Below, one piece after another: positions 5,388-7,723 of a DNA stretch of 7,723 bases. Below the pieces are notes generated by a model. It had not been told where the DNA came from. It saw only the letters and a program-made list of their open reading frames with translations, and did no database searches. This DNA is from Candidatus Aegiribacteria sp. (lineage in GTDB: Bacteria; Fermentibacterota; Fermentibacteria; Fermentibacterales; JCC-6). A program made the translations under genes and the position numbers. Numbering within the stretch: the first letter of the stretch is position 1; each line of letters opens with the position of its first letter. Location of the stretch: assembly GCA_030638185.1 (NCBI GenBank), contig DAOWFD010000106.1, forward strand, positions 1-7,723, written 5' to 3'.

Positions 5388-6827
5388 ATGAACAAAAGAA
5401 TCTACATTACGACAACGATACCATACGTGAACTCGACTCCCCACGTAGGTTTCGCTCTGGAACTCGTCCAAGCCGACGTTCTGAGCCGCTATCATCGCCT
5501 GCTTGGACGGCCCACGCGCCTGCAGACCGGCACGGATGAGAACGCTCTTAAGAACGTCCTCGCGGCGAAAGAGGAAGGGATCACTCCGATCGAGCTCGTC
5601 GCCCGTAACGCGAAGGCGTTCCGTGAGCTGACGGTTGCGCTTAACATCAAGCTCGACCGGTTCATTCGCACTACGGAGTGCCAGCATCGAGCGGGTGTTC
5701 ACTGGCTCTGGAAGCGGCTCCGTACAGGCGACGTGTACCGGCAGAGTTACCGCGGACTCTACTGCAGGGGGTGCGAGGATTTCTATCTAGAGAAGGATCT
5801 CACGAATGGTCTGTGTCCCATCCACCACCGTCGACCAACGGAGGTGGCGGAACAGAACTACTTCTTCCGGCTCTCAGCGTACCAGTCGCAGATCGAGGAA
5901 GTGCTGGAGACGGGGCGCCTCCGCGTCGTACCGGATGCACGCCGCAATGAGATCCTCAGCTTCGTCCGGTCCGGTCTGCGCGACTTCAGCATCACGCGTA
6001 GCACTGAGCGGGCGTACGGCTGGGGCATTGAGGTCCCGGACGATAACTCGCAGATCATCTATGTGTGGCTCGACGCATTGACGAATTATCTCTCGGGCCT
6101 CGGGTACGGTACGGACGAGGAGTGTGCGGAGTTCTGGGAGGAGGACACGTTGAAGATCCACGTGCTCGGCAAGGATGTATGGAAGTTTCACGCTGTGTAC
6201 TGGCCGGCCTTTCTGCTGTCCGCGGGGCTGCCCCTGCCTGACACGGTTCTCATCCACGGGTTCCTGACCGTAAATGGCCGCAAGATCAGCAAGACTCTGG
6301 GGAACGTCGTAGACCCATTCCGCCTTGTACGGCGATATGGCTCCGATGCGGTACGGTACTACTTGGCGCGTGCACTGGTACCTTTCGAGGATGGCGATTT
6401 CTCAACGGAGCGTCTGAACCACCTGTACAACGCAGATCTCGCCAACGGCCTCGGCAACCTGGTCAGCCGTCTCACGAGCCTATGCGGAAAGGCTGAGTAC
6501 GGGCACTATGGTACTGACGGTGCTCCGCAAGCTCCCGAAGGCTACCACGAGGCGCTGGATGAATATCGGTTTGACAGGGCTCTTTCGGCTCTCTGGGAGA
6601 CGATTGGATCGATCAACAGGGACATAGAAGTGACAAAGCCCTGGGAGTGGTTGAGGGACAATAGATACGAACTTCTCCATCAGAAGCTTTCGGAATGGCT
6701 TGGTTCCCTTTACGGCATTGGCTACTGGGTTCAGCCGTTCCTGCCGGACGCGGGCAAGAGCATTCTGGACGCTCTCTCAGAAGAAAAGGTCACTTCAGGT
6801 CCGCCGCTCTTTCCCCGGATTCGATAG
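5388..6827 (+). CDS. metG: Methionyl-tRNA synthetase (methionine--tRNA ligase)
   Basis: The enzyme charges tRNA-Met with methionine using ATP, in the cytoplasm. The 479-residue sequence starts at ATG 5388, seven bases after AGGA (5377-5380). It has the class I Rossmann core: TTTIPYVNSTPHVGF (8-22) carries the HIGH-motif position as HVGF, and GRKISKTLGNVVDP (297-310) holds the KMSKS loop as KISKT. A single zinc-knuckle-like insert has C126-x2-C129 and C143-x2-H146, followed by NYFFRLSAY (157-165). YVWLDALTNYLSGLGY (225-240) matches the methionine pocket region. The helical anticodon-binding domain covers about 340-479, with KPWEWLRD (417-424). There is no C-terminal EMAP-like tRNA-binding domain; at 479 residues it is the short form, against roughly 510 to 680 elsewhere. 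PHVGFALE is shared with a subfamily I associate with actinobacterial and other non-FCB synthetases. G+C is distinctly higher than in flanking genes, which suggests transfer. The leader described above probably controls it. Confidence 0.97.
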   Translation: MNKRIYITTTIPYVNSTPHVGFALELVQADVLSRYHRLLGRPTRLQTGTDENALKNVLAAKEEGITPIELVARNAKAFRELTVALNIKLDRFIRTTECQHRAGVHWLWKRLRTGDVYRQSYRGLYCRGCEDFYLEKDLTNGLCPIHHRRPTEVAEQNYFFRLSAYQSQIEEVLETGRLRVVPDARRNEILSFVRSGLRDFSITRSTERAYGWGIEVPDDNSQIIYVWLDALTNYLSGLGYGTDEECAEFWEEDTLKIHVLGKDVWKFHAVYWPAFLLSAGLPLPDTVLIHGFLTVNGRKISKTLGNVVDPFRLVRRYGSDAVRYYLARALVPFEDGDFSTERLNHLYNADLANGLGNLVSRLTSLCGKAEYGHYGTDGAPQAPEGYHEALDEYRFDRALSALWETIGSINRDIEVTKPWEWLRDNRYELLHQKLSEWLGSLYGIGYWVQPFLPDAGKSILDALSEEKVTSGPPLFPRIR

Positions 6828-6873
6828 TACTGCCTGAACTACTTCGCGTAATCAAACGTCAATTGGGTGAACC

Positions 6874-6924
6874 GTGACTTTGTAGTCCCGGCCGTTTTGC
6901 GGCGTGGCTTACAAAGCAAGTCAC
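6874..6924. repeat. Imperfect inverted repeat between metG and pyrF
   Basis: GTGAC-TTTGTA (6874-6884) pairs with TACAAA (6910-6915) and GTCAC (6920-6924), with GCAA bulged, and the interior can close further with GCCG (6891-6894) and CGGC (6900-6903) around a TTTTG loop. It would make a stable hairpin in the RNA, but no T-run follows. It may be a 5' UTR structure of pyrF, an mRNA-stabilising or processing element at the metG 3' end, or the footprint of a mobile element. No known pyrimidine-control motif is recognised. Confidence 0.4.
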
Positions 6925-6965
6925 CTATACGTTATGTTTCACAACAGAGAGGAGAAGCTACACCA

Positions 6966-7723
6966 GTGACATTTGTTGAAGACCTGGGTTCGAGTTGGCG
7001 AAAAAATGACTCTTTGCTCTGCGTGGGTCTCGATCCTGATATAGAGAAGATACCAGCACATCTTCGTGATGCGAAGGCACCTCTTTTTGAGTTCAACCGT
7101 GCCATCATAGACCATACTGCTGACCTTGTATGCGCGTTCAAGCCACAGGTTGCCTATTACTCTGCATCCGGGTTGGAGCGCGACCTTGAACTGACGGTAG
7201 CCTATATCCACGAGAACTATCCAGGCATTCCCGTCATTCTGGATGCAAAGCGAGGAGACATAGGACCGACCGCAGAAATGTACGTCAGGGAAGCGTTTGA
7301 TCGATTTGGTGTTGATGCTGTCACCGTGAATCCATATATGGGGACAGACACACTTGAACCGTTTCTGGACCGAAGCGACAAGGGGGTGATCGTTCTATGC
7401 CGCACATCGAATCCGGGCGCAAGAGATATTCAGGATCTGATATCGGATGGAAGAAAGCTGTATCAGATCGTTGCAGACAAGGCTGCCCGTGAATGGAATC
7501 GGAATGGCAATGTTCTTCTTGTCGTGGGTGCGACCTACCCTGAAGAATTGCGTGAAATCAGATCTATTGTCGGAAATATGACATTCCTTGTACCAGGCAT
7601 CGGCGCGCAGGGGGGTGACGTCGAAAGTGCCGTCACGAATGGTATGAATCAGGATGGAACAGGATTGATCATCAATTCATCCAGAGGAATCATTTACTCA
7701 AGTGACGGAGAGGATTTCGCGGA
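6966..7723 (+). CDS. pyrF: Orotidine-5'-phosphate decarboxylase, group 2 type (3' partial)
   Basis: The enzyme converts orotidine 5'-phosphate to UMP, the last step of de novo pyrimidine synthesis. I start it at GTG 6966, preceded by GAGAGGAGAA (6947-6956); no ATG start is available upstream in a useful position and the conserved LLCVGLDPD motif (17-25) needs this N terminus. The 252 visible residues run off the right edge and the family's usual length is about 270 to 310, so only the end is missing. The catalytic signature is complete: K59 in AFKPQ, and VILDAKRGDIGPTA (90-103) with D93, K95 and D98 of the DxKxxD array, matching the family pattern. The phosphate-gripping part is PGIGAQGGD (210-218) and the final NSSRGIIY (237-244). 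It lies 138 bases after metG, with the hairpin at 6874-6924 between them; I see no separate promoter that I would trust. Confidence 0.95.
   Translation, partial: MTFVEDLGSSWRKNDSLLCVGLDPDIEKIPAHLRDAKAPLFEFNRAIIDHTADLVCAFKPQVAYYSASGLERDLELTVAYIHENYPGIPVILDAKRGDIGPTAEMYVREAFDRFGVDAVTVNPYMGTDTLEPFLDRSDKGVIVLCRTSNPGARDIQDLISDGRKLYQIVADKAAREWNRNGNVLLVVGATYPEELREIRSIVGNMTFLVPGIGAQGGDVESAVTNGMNQDGTGLIINSSRGIIYSSDGEDFA

Noticed and set aside
6695..6877. 60-codon ORF over the metG 3' end
   Set aside because: It is an alternative frame of metG for most of its length and the extra residues show no family pattern.
6874..6960. Integron attC-like recombination site in the metG-pyrF spacer
   Set aside because: The hairpin and the nearby GTTATG drew attention, but the required RYYYAAC and GTTRRRY core sites are not found at the ends of the repeat.

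Overview
Organism: this looks like a bacterial chromosome segment, probably from an uncultured lineage of the Fibrobacteres-Chlorobi-Bacteroidetes neighbourhood (Fermentibacteria, Cloacimonetes or Eisenbacteria-like). This is inferred from two proteins: a DUF4954-family protein, a family known mainly from Bacteroidetes and spirochaetes, and a seven-repeat PQQ-type beta-propeller with a C-terminal FlgD-like/secretion-sorting domain. The placement is tentative. Base composition is mixed: the DUF4954 gene is in the low-to-mid forties percent G+C where sampled, while metG is above 60 percent.

Layout: (1) 1-215 holds the 3' end of a plus-strand isoprenylcysteine/phospholipid methyltransferase-like membrane protein. 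(2) 253-489, minus strand, is the start-less C-terminal remnant of an M16-family peptidase, converging on the methyltransferase. (3) 490-683 is non-coding, with short repeats and a palindrome ahead of the next gene. (4) 684-2888 is a full-length DUF4954 protein. (5) 2941-3096 is a 51-residue ORF resembling the first part of a SIS-domain sugar isomerase, followed by a 34-codon ORF whose stop overlaps the next start. (6) 3199-4908 encodes the exported PQQ-propeller protein. (7) 4909-5387 is a long intergenic region with a leader ORF and a strong intrinsic terminator. (8) 5388-6827 is metG, methionyl-tRNA synthetase. (9) 6966 to the end is pyrF, orotidine-5'-phosphate decarboxylase, starting at GTG and cut by the window edge.

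Most interesting point: the metG leader looks like a ribosome-mediated transcription attenuator. A 32-residue ORF (5202-5300) with an excellent ribosome binding site contains three consecutive ATG codons. Just after them lies a GC-rich segment that can pair with the region overlapping the 5' arm of an intrinsic terminator, which ends about 30 bases before metG. This is the architecture of the trp/his/phe leader peptides, but with methionine codons in front of methionyl-tRNA synthetase, where a T-box or SAM riboswitch would be the usual expectation. The metG gene also differs from its neighbours in base composition and carries HVGF in place of the canonical HIGH motif, so gene and switch may have arrived together. 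The other genes show no clear joint pathway; pyrF belongs to pyrimidine synthesis and the propeller protein to the cell envelope or exterior.
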